Shown here piece after piece: positions 35,201 to 46,015 of a stretch of DNA of 64,000 nucleotides. The notes under the pieces are model-generated. The model saw only the letters and a list, made by a program, of their open reading frames with translations. It was not told where the DNA came from and ran no database searches. Both the position numbers and the translations under genes were made by a program. The DNA is taken from NCBI RefSeq assembly GCF_004193775.1, contig NC_041004.1:6099309-6163308 (forward strand), in the 5' to 3' direction. The stretch is from Glycine soja (Eukaryota; Streptophyta; Magnoliopsida; Fabales; Fabaceae). The first letter of the stretch is position 1. Each line of letters begins with the position of its first letter.

Positions 35201-37399
35201 CTTCCAAATTCTCTATGCAAGAGTAAGCTGATAGGAACATTAATTTTTCTCTAAATGATTGAAACTTGTCTGTTCCAAGTCAAATAGTGATTACCCTTAG
35301 GCCATGCTTAATTATCCAACGCTAGCTTAAATATCTTCTTCCTTCATAGAAATATATCAAGTTTTACTTTTACTTTTAATTCTTATAATATTCATATATA
35401 TTATTTCCTCCTTTATTAAATAAATACTTATATGGCTCCTTCCGGCATTGTCAAGTAAATATTTTAGTTAATGTTATCACATGACAACGTCTATTTCAAA
35501 AAAAAAAAAAAAAAAAAACATGGCAACGTCTATAAAATTATATAAATATTTTTGCACTGGAAAATTTGGACATCAGAAAAATCATAAACAAATAAAATTA
35601 TAGGTTAAAAGAACGTAATATATTTATATGAATTTATAAAAAGTTTTAAAATTTATTCAATTTAGACTGAGATTTAATTTTTAAATTGCATATGAAATTA
35701 TTTGGAGCTTTGGGAATACTCGTATCTAGTAAATATAGATAATAGCATCTAGATACTATTGGTTTTTTATACTGGTCCAGGCGAAGGAAACTAATAAACT
35801 ACACAAGCAACAAAAATGGGATGCAGATTCTGAAATTGGATTTCATATGGAGTGGGTACGTGTTTGAAAAAGATTAAAAAACGTGGATCCAAACTTCTCT
35901 CTACATGTCCATAGTTTAAAATGCATAATTAGTTGCTCATTCTCTTGAATCAATTTTGTAGAAACGGGGAAACAAACATGCTAGATAAGTTTTTAAATAT
36001 AGAGGAAGAATGAATGTGGCCTCAATTCAAGAGGCAGGTAAAGTCTCTTTGGGGTTAGTGAGATAAGTTTTGAAATATAGTTAAAATATAATGTTGTATA
36101 ATTTATAAATATTTTTTTTTCAAAAATGATGACTATTTGAGAAGGATTTAAATCCCGCGTCACTTAATTAAAAAATAGAAATTATCATTCATTATGTTAA
36201 CCTTTATTAGTTTATAAATTTAATTAGAAAGTAAAATATTCTTTTTTTAGGAGAAAAAGTAAAATATTCTTAAAAAAATATAAAAATGAATAGTGAATGT
36301 CGGCCTTATAAATTCAATCGCAAATTCAATTAAACATTAAATAAAATTGTCTAACGAGCATCTAAACTGTACCCAATCATTAATTGAGATAGACACTATG
36401 AGATTTTCTAATAATTTTATTATTTGAGGAGATATTTTGCTTGTAGTTTAAACAACAAAAAATAAAATAAAATCTACCGCTAAAAACATAAGTGTCAGGA
36501 GGAAAGGGATTCCCCTTTTGTATTCCAATGCTTAAGCTGAATTACTAGAATCCATTATTTTTCTGATTGGATTTTCACTGATGTATAATTATAAAATAAA
36601 ATACGGTGAATATGTAATTTTTTATTTGGTTTTCTGATTGGGTTGTTAAATTTACTATTGTACATGGACTTTTTATTTTTTAATTTATCAATTTTTCTGC
36701 ATTATCTAGCGGATAAAAGTACTATACATTAAAAAAGTTTAATGTGTTGGCAACACTTCATTGGATGGATACAATTTTTTATTGACATATAACTAAATCC
36801 AATGATTGATATTGTTGCTGGAGAGAAGGAACGGTGGAGATGATCCACTTCCCACACTATTATCCATTTTATATGTCAGAATTTTTATGTTTCACATATA
36901 TGAATTTTGTGGTTTGTTTTTTTCGTGTTTCCAACATAAGTGTGTTTCTCATGTATTTGTCCCCAGTGAGGGAGGTCTATGAATTCAAGGAAAGTACTCC
37001 ATGCGTAGGTGTGAGTGAGTGACGATGTCGAAAACTGAAACGAGAAAGAGGAAGGACATGTCGGAGTTGGAATAAAGAGAGAGAAGAAAAGGGCAAAAAT
37101 GGAAACATGGAATCTGGAAAGATTGGTGTTCATGCAAGGAGATGTTTTGGTCACACATGGTGGTGTTGTCGATGGCAAGGGAGGCAAAACCAGAACGAAG
37201 GAGGTTGACAATGGGGAGAACTGAGAACAATGAGTAACCACGACGGCAACAAAACTTCGACAAAGATGGTGGGTGGGTATCGGAGAAGGTGGTGGTCGGA
37301 GAAGATGGTGGCTGAGGTCGAAGAACTGAGAACATGGCTTAAGGGCTATACTATGCTCCTGACAATGCCATGGATCAATCTTATTCTGTTGAGTTCTTC

Positions 37400-37525
37400 G
37401 TCTTTCCCCTCTCCCCTTATCCAAAGCACTCTGCCATCATCAGACCATGCCCTCTCTTCCTCCTCCTTTTGCCCTGGAAGATCAGCTTTACACACATAAA
37501 CGTATGAGCTTTTTGTGCTTTACTT
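37400..37525 (-). pseudogene. Small heat-shock protein (HSP20) remnant in copy R2
   Basis: On the minus strand the sequence reads CKADLPGQKEEEERAW followed by DDGRVLWIRGEGKDEELNR. This resembles the alpha-crystallin core of class I small heat-shock proteins (KADLPG…KEEV…DDRVLQISGER). It parallels the fragment behind CNL2 at 54310-54480. Frames are broken on both sides. A molecular chaperone fragment without function. Confidence 0.6.
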
Positions 37526-38551
37526 AACAGTTTTCCTGACAATAATATTTTCCACAATATGTATTTGCATTATTATGCATCTACTGATGTAATTTTGCTT
37601 CAAAGCATCTCTAGCATGTGACTGAAACACTGTGAACTACATATTGCAGATCCAAATGATCCAACCCAGGAGAAAATGGCAAGAGAAGTTTTTGATAGAA
37701 ATATTTGTCAGAAAGACAAAATATTCAGAGATGTCTTTTTTATTGCAGAAGTCTGATTGTATTCAACTATGAAGAGAATGTGTTAAAGCATCAGTACATT
37801 AATGTATTTCTCAATTGAAGTAGGATGGACACATTCCATATATATGAGATTCAATCTCCATCCCGCAATTACAAACAAAATATATAGTAATTTTTTAAAC
37901 TGTTTTAAGAAAAGTGGTAAATACGGATGTTTGCCAAATCATAAATCAGAACATTGCTTGATGCTTACTATTTTGCTACCATAAAAATGTACAATGTTGA
38001 AATGTTCAGCTGGTTAGAAGTTTTGCATCCTGAGAAGGAAAAAAAAACGAAATATAAGAAGGTTATGGCATTTGAATAGTGCAAAAAAAAAAAAAATCAT
38101 GGTCATTATTAAACTGAACCAGACTATTGTAGTTGACTTTCACTTCTGAAATTTATTTGACTTACATAAATACATATACTTCAGTATTTCCTTTAAAGTG
38201 GTAAAGATCAATGACCTTACCCATCAGACGTCATTCTTCCTTCAAACTTTCCAAGTTGTTTTTATTTCAAAATCTCTTGCCAGAACTCATTCCATACAAT
38301 GAAGCATGTACTGCTAAGGTGCTCAAACTTCTGTTATGCAAGTTTGAATGTTTGATCTCTGAGAACATCATGGTAACCTTCCACACTGATGAAACCACCA
38401 CCTCCCCTCTTATGTTTTGCATCAAAAGCTTTTAATGTAAGATTTCCTTTCTTCCAGTTCTTTCGCATTCAGTATCAAGCCAATTAAATCAGAAGTTCCA
38501 TTTAGATCTTGTTCAAAGTTCAATTCATATCCATTGACAGGTGCAGGTGCA

Positions 38552-38556
38552 GTTTC
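38552..38556 (+). repeat. Left target-site duplication of copia-2 (gtttc)
   Basis: GTTTC here is repeated at 45038-45042 right of the element. The uninterrupted target is seen in reverse complement at about 53267-53271 and 57386-57390 (tagaaactgcacctgtcaat). Confidence 0.9.
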
Positions 38557-39044
38557 TATAAAATATACATATACTGATCTAAACATGCAAATCAATTTAA
38601 ATGACATATTCAGATCAAACAGCGGAAATTAAATATTACGAGCATACCTCCAGCCATTGCAAATCGAACGCGAAGCGACGCACACACGAACCTGAAAGGC
38701 AGTTTTGTTCTTCCAGACCCTTACTCGCTCTGGATAGATGGTGTATTTTTTTTTTTTAATAGAGAAGTGAGTTTGGTGATACAAAACTGAGAGCACTCCA
38801 TCCTATTTATAGAGTCTGTCCATCACAGAGCTCAACTTGTTATCAGAACGTGAGATAGAAGTTATCAGTACGTGAGATAAAGGATGGGTACGTGATTTGT
38901 TACTGAAGGTGGTTACAAATATGTTACAAAAATATGGGTTGAATGTGGATGGAAAATGGACCAGATTCAGAAATAACAAAATTTTCCAAAAAAATAATAA
39001 AAGAAAAATAGAAGCACGTGGAACGTGAACGTGCGCTTCCAACA
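38557..39044 (-). repeat. copia-2 3' LTR
   Basis: 488 bp ending CCAACA. Its outer TG has mutated to TA. It is longer than the partner LTR because of an extra T-run segment near 38745-38767. Substitutions against 44569-45037 are visibly more frequent than between the copia-1 LTRs, so this is the older insertion of the two. Confidence 0.9.
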
Positions 39045-39500
39045 TTCTCTCACTTGGTCCATTTAACTCAACATCAACCGTAACAAGAAACATAATATAT
39101 GAGTCATGGTGATAGGTCCTCTGATGATGAGTAGTATCTTCCATGTACCACAATATATCAAGTCTCTCAACACTAGCTCTCAACTTAATGAATAAACCAT
39201 ATGTTTATTCTATATCTAAACCGAATGATTTTTCTCGAAATAAATAAATATGTGCACAAAACCATATGAGAAAATATCTAAGAGAATAAGAGTTTCATTG
39301 AAAATAATAAATGTACATACAATGAAATTACATCATGGAATCAAGTCACATTCGTACTACATGATCCTTAAAATTCTTTGGTGGCATGCCTTTAGTTAAA
39401 GGATCAACAATCATCAACTTAGTGTTATCGTGTTCAATGAACACTTTCTTTTCTTTAACATGTTCTCTTATGGCTAAGTACTTGATTCGATGTGCTTACT

Positions 39501-42500
39501 TCAACTTTCACTTTTGTTGTTTTTAGCCATAAACACCGCAGCAAAGTTGTCACAATACAACTTTAATGGCCTAGAAATAGAGTCCACAACTCTAAGGCCA
39601 GACATGAAACTCTTCAACCATACACCATGCGAGGTAGCTTCAAAACAGGAAACGAACTCAGCCTCCATAGTGGAAGTAGCAGTTAAGGTTTGCTTGGCAC
39701 TTCTCCAAGATACAGCTCCACCGGCTAACATAAAAATATAACCAGATGTTAATCTTCGTGAATCAACGCAACCAGCAAAGTCTGAGTCGGAGTAGCCAAT
39801 CACTTCCAGACAATCAGTTTGTCTGTACATGAGCATGTAATCCTTTGTTCCTTGAAGATATCTCATCACTTTCTTTGCAGCTTTCCAGTGGTCAATACCT
39901 GGATTACTTTGATATCTTCCCAAGACTCCAACAGCGAACGCAATATTAGGTCTAGTGCAAACCTGAGCATACATAAGACTTCCAACTGCTGAAGCATATG
40001 GAATATTTTTCATGTGTTCCCGCTCAAAATCATTTTTAGGGCACTGACTCAAAGCGAGTTTGTCACCCTTCACAATGGGAGCTACACTTGGTGAACAATC
40101 TTTCATGTTAAATCTCTCTAAAACTTTGTTGATATAGGTTTCTTGAGACAAGCCTAAAATGCCTCGAGATCTTTCTCTATGGATCTTTATGCCTATGACA
40201 TAAGATGCCTCTCCCATATCCTTCATGTCAAAGTTCTTTGAGAGAAATTGTTTCACCTCATATAGCATTACCCTTATCATTAGTCGCAAGCAGAATATCA
40301 TCTACGTATAATACAAGGAAACAAATCTTACTCCCACTGACCTTCTAGTATATACAGTGATCCATGACATTCTCTTCAAAGATGAATGAAGAAATGACCT
40401 CATGATATTTTAAATACCACTGGCAGGAGGCTTGTTTCAATCCATAGATGGACTTATTAAGCTTGCAGACTAAGTGCTCACAAATACTAGATAAGAATCC
40501 CTCAGGTTGTTTCATGTAAACCTCTTCTTCTAGATCACCATTCAGGAACGTCGTTTTCACATCCATTTGATGCAGCTCAAGATCAAAATGAGCTACTAAT
40601 GCCAAAATTACTCAAAGAGAGTCTTTCTTAGATACAGGGGAAAAAGGTCTCTCTGTAATTGATTCCTTCTCTTTGAATGAATCCTTTAGCAACAAGTTTT
40701 GCCTTATGTCTCTCAATGTTGCCTTCTGAGTCTTTCTTTGTTTTGAAGACCCATCTACATCCGATGGCTTTTACACCAACAGGCAACTCAACGAGATCCC
40801 AAACTTGGTTAGATGCCATAGAATCCATCTCATCCCTCATAGCATTATACCAAAAATTTGATTCCTTAGAACTCATGGCTTGTGAAAACGTCTCAAGATC
40901 ATTTTCGGCTCCAATGCTGTAGTTTTATTCTTGTAGGTACACTACATAATCACTAGGAATTGTTATCTTTTTTACTCTAGTAGATCTTCTTAATGTTGTT
41001 TGGTCATCTTGCTGAGGAACTTGTTCAACTAGTTCTTCACCAGTTTGTTCAATATCATCATGTTGTTCCTCACAAACAACTTGATCTACATGATCACTTT
41101 CAACAGCTTGTGGTACTTCAGTCAATGGTTGTCTAACACCCATTTTAACTTGAAGGGTGGGAATGACTACCAACCTATTACTTGTCCCAGAAGGTTTTGC
41201 TTCATAGTGATCCCTTTCAGAAGAAATGTTCTGAAATTGATCACTCCCACTGATCAAGTCATTTTCAAGAAACTTTGCATTCCTTGATTCCACAATCCTA
41301 GTGTTCTGGGATGGACAATAGAACCTATACCATTTAGACTTTTCAGCATATCCAATGAAATACCAATAATAGTCCTAGGGTCTAGTTTCTTCTCTTGTGG
41401 ATTATAAATTCTTACTTCAGACGGGCATCCCCAAACGCGTATATGTCGCAAACTTGGTTTCCAACCCTTGAATAACTCAAAAAGGTGTCTTTGAGACAAC
41501 CTTGGTTGGAACTCAGTTTAATATATACGCAGTCGTCTTACGTGCATCAATCCACAAAAATTGAGGAAGCTTTACATTACTCCTCATGCTTCTCACCATG
41601 TCTAATAAGGTTCGATTTCTTCATTCTGCCACACCATTCTGATCCGGAGAACCAGACATAATGTATTGGGTAACAATCCCATGTTCTTGAAGAAATTTCG
41701 CAAATGAACCTGGTGCTTGTCTATCCTCTGTGTATCTACCATAATACTCCCCACCTCTATCTGATCTCACGTTCTTAATTTGTTTTCCACATTGTTTCTC
41801 AACTTCAGCCTTAAAAACTTTAAAGGCATCTAAAGCTTCATTCTTAGAATGAAGTAAGTAGAGATACATATATCGTGAATAATCATCTATAAAGGTTATG
41901 AAGTATTTCGGACTATTTGCATCCATGTCTGGACAACATATGTCTGTATGTATGATTTCTAATAAATTAGAACTCCTCTTTGCACCCTTTTTAGACTTAT
42001 TAGTTTGCTTATCCTTAATGCAATCTACACAAGTCTCAAAATCAGTGAAATCCAAAGTACTAAGTACTCCTTCATTTACTAATCGCTTGATTCTCTCAAT
42101 AGAGATATGTCCTAATCTCCGGTGCCACAACATAGAGGATTCTTCATTCATAATACATTGTTTTAACCCAACAGAAACGTACATAGAAGTAGCGTCGCTT
42201 TTCAATTCAATCAAATAAAGACCATTAAACAATTGACCACAACCAATAATTTCATATTTATTTAGTAAATTAAAACCAAAGGCTGTAAAATTAAAATAAA
42301 ATCCCAAAGGTGCAAGTTTAGAAACAGAAATTAAGTTTTTACAAAAACTAGGAACATAAAAAAACTTTCTCCAAATGCAATTTAAAGCCACTACTTAAAA
42401 CTAAGACGCACGTTCCAATGGCATCTACATGCGAGCTCATCCTACTCCCTGAGTAGATGCACTGCTCACTTCCCACTGGCTTCCTTAGGCTTTCCATACC

Positions 42501-42572
42501 CTGTAAGTTATTAGAAACATGGATTGTAGAACCAGAGTCAATCCACCTTGTATTATGATTCACATTAATCAT
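39501..42572 (-). pseudogene. copia-2 pol region (protease, integrase, RT, RNase H), broken
   Basis: Minus-strand blocks in order are a protease with RWIDSGSTIHVSNN (42572-42348), a pre-integrase HRRLGHISIERIKRL, and an integrase core with TFIDDYSRYMYLYLL and RSDRGGEYYGRY up to 41621. Connection blocks follow (41499-40925), then RT with WVFKTKKDSEGNIERHKAKL (40876-40628) and [20 protein letters not shown] (40605-40345). The polymerase YVDD motif is near 40312-40301. RNase H runs to 39501 (STMEAEFVSCFEATSHGVWL, YCDNFAAVFMAKN). At least six frame breaks or stops separate the blocks, including one just after YVDD and one after NGVAE. It is not functional. Confidence 0.88.
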
Positions 42573-43453
42573 ATTAGATCATAACAAACGAAAGTAAATA
42601 GTGTACCTTTCTTCTCAAACCAATTTTTAAATTTGGGGCAGTCCTTCTTCATGTGTCCTTTCGTTTTACAGAAGAAACACTTTGACTCCTTTTTAATTGT
42701 TGGTTGAGTCAGAATCCTTTCTTTATTGGTGCCTACAAACTTCTTCCTATCCTTTCCAGAAGTAGAAGTAGTCAAATTTACCTTCTCACCCTCTTCCATT
42801 ATCAATCTCTCCTCTTCTTGAACACACATGGTCATCAATTCATTAATAGACTATTTATCCTTATGTGTGTTGTAGGAGATTTTGAAGGGTGTATACTGTT
42901 GAGGTAGGGTGCACAAAATGAAATGTACCAGGAAGAATTCAGACATGGTAACTTCCAGGGTTTTCAACTGAGCCACTATGTCCCTTAAGCGCATGATATG
43001 TTCACGCACACCTCTCGTTCCAGTAAGCTTAATGGAAGAGAATTGCATAATGAGTGTGCTAGCAAGCGACTTCTCAGAGGTCATAAACTGTTCATCAATG
43101 GCTTTCAACAGATCGCTGACCTTATCATGCTGGTCAACTGAACCCCGGATACTAGCGGATATATTGGTTTTTATGAACATAACGGAGAGACGATTAGATC
43201 TCTCCCACTTTTCATAAAGGTCAACAACATCAGGTTCGCTAGTTTCAGTAATAGTCGGTGGCTCATCCTTCCTTATAGCATAGTCAATATCCATCCAGCC
43301 CAAATGAAGGAAAATTATTTCCTTCCAAACCTTATAATTATCACCTTTCAATATGGGAAGGTCACAAGAAATATTCATTGATTGTGAAACTGCAAACAAA
43401 CACACATGCTCATTAAGAAAATTTGAGACTAAACAAATGTCATGTTTTGCCAA
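42569..43453 (-). pseudogene. copia-2 Gag with zinc knuckle, frameshifted
   Basis: Gag most likely starts at the internal methionine of MNISCDLPILKGDNYKVWKE (about 43378). It continues with a UBN2-type Gag core (LYEKWERSNRLSVMFIKTNI, RLRDIVAQLKTLEV) until about 42851. The frame then changes. The second part (42838-42569) carries a complete CCHC knuckle, CFFCKTKGHMKKDC. The break separates capsid and nucleocapsid parts. Confidence 0.82.
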
Positions 43454-44568
43454 TGCAAATCATGTCTCAATATATGAATCTAGTGACACAAAACTTGCCT
43501 GTGGGCTAAAGTCCTACTCAATTAGATTCATCATGCAACTTTATGATAAAACTATTAAATCATGTTCTTTTCCTTAATTCCTGTGGGTAAATTAAGAAAT
43601 ATAATCTAATATTTTATCCTAATTAATCATACAAATACAACAAAATTCCTGTGGGTAGATTTCATCACATTACATATGATTAATCACAATTAATATTTCT
43701 AATGTGATTATAAATTTAGCATATAATTTTACTCAATTAAAGATGTTGTGGCTATTCTCTAATTTAATAAAATTATATTAATCACTTAACATTCAAAAAT
43801 AATATTTGCATAACATACTTAATAATGCAAACGTGCTCAATATTAAATCATAAAAATTACACGTATACCAATTCAAAATAACATTGCACGTATATCCATT
43901 CAACATGTAATAAACTTTAAAGGATCAAATCCAATGCATACCAGTATTTAACATAATATTGCATGTTCAGCATAACTTAGAGACACACAATTTTAAATAG
44001 CTTGCACATAAATGATTTATCCTTCATAAGTTATAAATATAAATGAACTGAACCTAATAAACAAATAAATCGCAATATATTAGTGGTAGAGGGAGTCATT
44101 GCATGCTACAGGGCAAGGATTCAAGACCAGCCCAAGGCCTTTTCATTTCATTTATGCGTTCCTTTTAATTAATTAAAAACGAAAACAAACAACAAAAAGG
44201 CTACCAATAAGATTCAAACCCGTGACAGAGAGGTATATTAACCGTATCAACCATTGGATAAGTCATGCTTTGTTTAGAATTCTTAGAAACAAATATGTAT
44301 TAACAATTTTATATCAGTAAATATGCGCATGTACATCTTCATCCTCCAGCGTATCACATTATTTTAATATATAAAAGTTAGCTTCCATTTTACGCTTTTT
44401 GAAAAGGTTCAAACTTTTAATATTTAAATATTAAATTCAGCCTTTTGAGGAGGGTATGCTTAATTTTTAAAAAAAACATTGTTTAACACTTAGTGTTCAC
44501 CTTTCTTCTTTAATTGAACAAAACATAATAAAAGCAAGACAGAGGCACTATGTGGCTCTGATACCAAA
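43454..44568 (-). other. copia-2 untranslated leader
   Basis: About 1.1 kb between the primer-binding site and gag with no coding sequence. Two short stretches (44085-44140 and 44200-44265) look like worn tRNA T-arm and box sequences (GGATTCAAGACC, GATTCAAACCCGTGAC), but they do not form convincing tRNAs. Confidence 0.5.
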
Positions 44569-45037
44569 TGTAAAATATACATATACTGATCTAAACATGC
44601 AAATCAATTTAAATGTCATATTCAAATCAAACAATGGAAATTAAATATTACGAGCGTACCTCCAGTCATTGCTAATCGAATGCGAAGCGGCACACACATG
44701 AACCTGAAAGGTAGTTTTGTTCTTTCAGACCCTTACTCGCTCTGAATAGATGGTATATTAGTGAGTTTGGTGATACAAAACTGAGAACACTCCATCCTAT
44801 TTATAGAGTTTGTCCATCACAGAGCTCAACTTGTTATCAGAACGTGAGATAGAAGTTATCAGTACGTGAGATAAAGGATGGGTACATGATTTGTTACTGA
44901 AGGTGGTTGCAAATATGTTGCAAAGATATGGGTTGAATGTGGATGAAAAATGGGCCAGATTTAGAAATAACAAAATTTTCCAAAAAATAATAAAAGAAAA
45001 ATAGAAACACGTGGAACGTGAACGTGGGTTTCCAACA
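44569..45037 (-). repeat. copia-2 5' LTR
   Basis: 469 bp with intact TG (plus-strand left end) and CCAACA right end. The GTTTC duplication follows at 45038-45042. Confidence 0.9.
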
Positions 45038-45042
45038 GTTTC

Positions 45043-45245
45043 TACTGCCAATCTACCATCTCTGAAAACCAAAGAACACCCAATTACACTTTGAACACTG
45101 ACAGAGAATGTAACAAGAAGAAACAACTTCCATGATTGCTGATGTATTGAGAAAGTTCAAATACAATGGCATTGATGTTACGAACTAAGCTGGACTTAGT
45201 AACTGATGTTGCACACTTAATACCTGTATTATTATTTCTTCTTTG
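45043..45245 (-). repeat. Remainder of CNL downstream repeat R2
   Basis: Continues R2 beyond copia-2. In reverse complement it matches 53130-53270 and 18280-18490, including the TTTTCAG acceptor-like site and 'gtgttcaaagtgtaattggg'. Confidence 0.8.
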
Positions 45246-45707
45246 AAGCTGTATTATTATTTTTATAATCGCTAAAATTATTTAAAAAAATTCACACAAT
45301 TGCTAAAATTATTTTTAAAATATTCACAATTTTAAATAAATTTTACGAACCTACAAATCATCAATCTGTATGAAGCAATCCGTATGCCCATATGGATTAA
45401 TCCGTACAGATTGACAATATGTAGGTTTTTCAATTTTTTTTTCACGTAACGCTTCTTCTCCAGCAATGAAAATCGACCAAAATTTATTATATACTCTTGA
45501 ATAATGTACATACATCACCGAAAAGCAAATACGCTTCGAAATCGACCTTAACGGAAGAAATTTACACTAAGTGATCGGGATTTTATAGGAAAAGATGATA
45601 CGGCAGAAATGAAAAACTCCTCCTACTATTTATGACCCGTATTTTCGATATTTATGGAAGTTGTTGGGTGCTCCAGCAAAAACTGCTGGGTGCCCCAAGA
45701 CTTTCCC
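45246..45707 (-). mobile_element. MULE-family fragment D
   Basis: Terminal 460 bp of the MULE family in reverse orientation, ending CTTTCCC at 45707 (GGGAAAGTCTTGGGGCACCC on the minus strand). It contains an ATCCGTAT palindrome at 45350-45440 and 'acggaagaaatttacactaa' matching the other copies. The other end of the element is missing. Confidence 0.75.
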
Positions 45708-46015
45708 TCAAATAAATTGTAATGATGCTATAAATAATAGGCAAAATTATGATGGGTAAGACCATTTTACATATAATATGTAGATATAGATAGATTAGTG
45801 TTATTACTTATTAATTTTAGTGTTTTATTTAATTAATTAATTATTACTAGTTATATTTTTAAGGTTTATATCATATTCAGTGAATAATTTATTTATTTTC
45901 GCCCTTTATATTTTTCTACTTCTATTAGAAATCAGTAGCAGTAGTAGTGCCTTAAGACTCATTTGCTTAAATGACTCTCATACATCTTTAGCATTCTTTT
46001 AAAAAGTTTCACATT
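45708..46015 (+). repeat. Block H end segment, extra copy
   Basis: This 300-bp segment duplicates 48650-48955 and here precedes, rather than follows, the main block H. The same order is found reversed at 28255-29403. Confidence 0.75.

Larger units (their letters stand above)
34357..38556 (-). repeat. CNL downstream repeat, copy R2 (reverse)
   Basis: Reverse-strand counterpart of 18500-22637 and 57376-61640. It contains an additional 800-900 bp (about 36800-37660) that R1 and R3 lack but copy R4 shares in part, including an HSP20 remnant. It is interrupted by copia-2 at 38557 and resumes at 45043. A TA tract lies at 35166-35198. Confidence 0.8.
38557..45037 (-). mobile_element. Ty1/copia LTR retrotransposon (copia-2), near full length
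   Basis: 6481 bp on the minus strand, with a GTTTC target duplication. The right LTR is followed inward by TGGTATCAGAGCC, the classical initiator tRNA-Met primer site. A purine tract (AAGTGAGAGAA) precedes the 3' LTR. A long untranslated leader (about 43454-44568) comes before gag. All copia domains can be traced: Gag, CCHC knuckle, protease, integrase, reverse transcriptase and RNase H. Frameshifts and stops break them. It sits inside copy R2 of the CNL downstream repeat and is therefore younger than that duplication. Confidence 0.92.

Noticed and set aside
36885..37424. 179-codon minus-strand frame, rich in Ser, Pro and His
   Set aside because: It overlaps other open frames in the same DNA, has no domain apart from the HSP20-like bit at its edge, and is not maintained in the other repeat copies.
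44085..44265. tRNA-like sequences (GTGGTAGAG…GGATTCAAGACC and GATTCAAACCCGTGAC)
   Set aside because: They lie in the copia-2 leader. Acceptor stem and anticodon arm do not form, so they are tRNA-derived debris at best.
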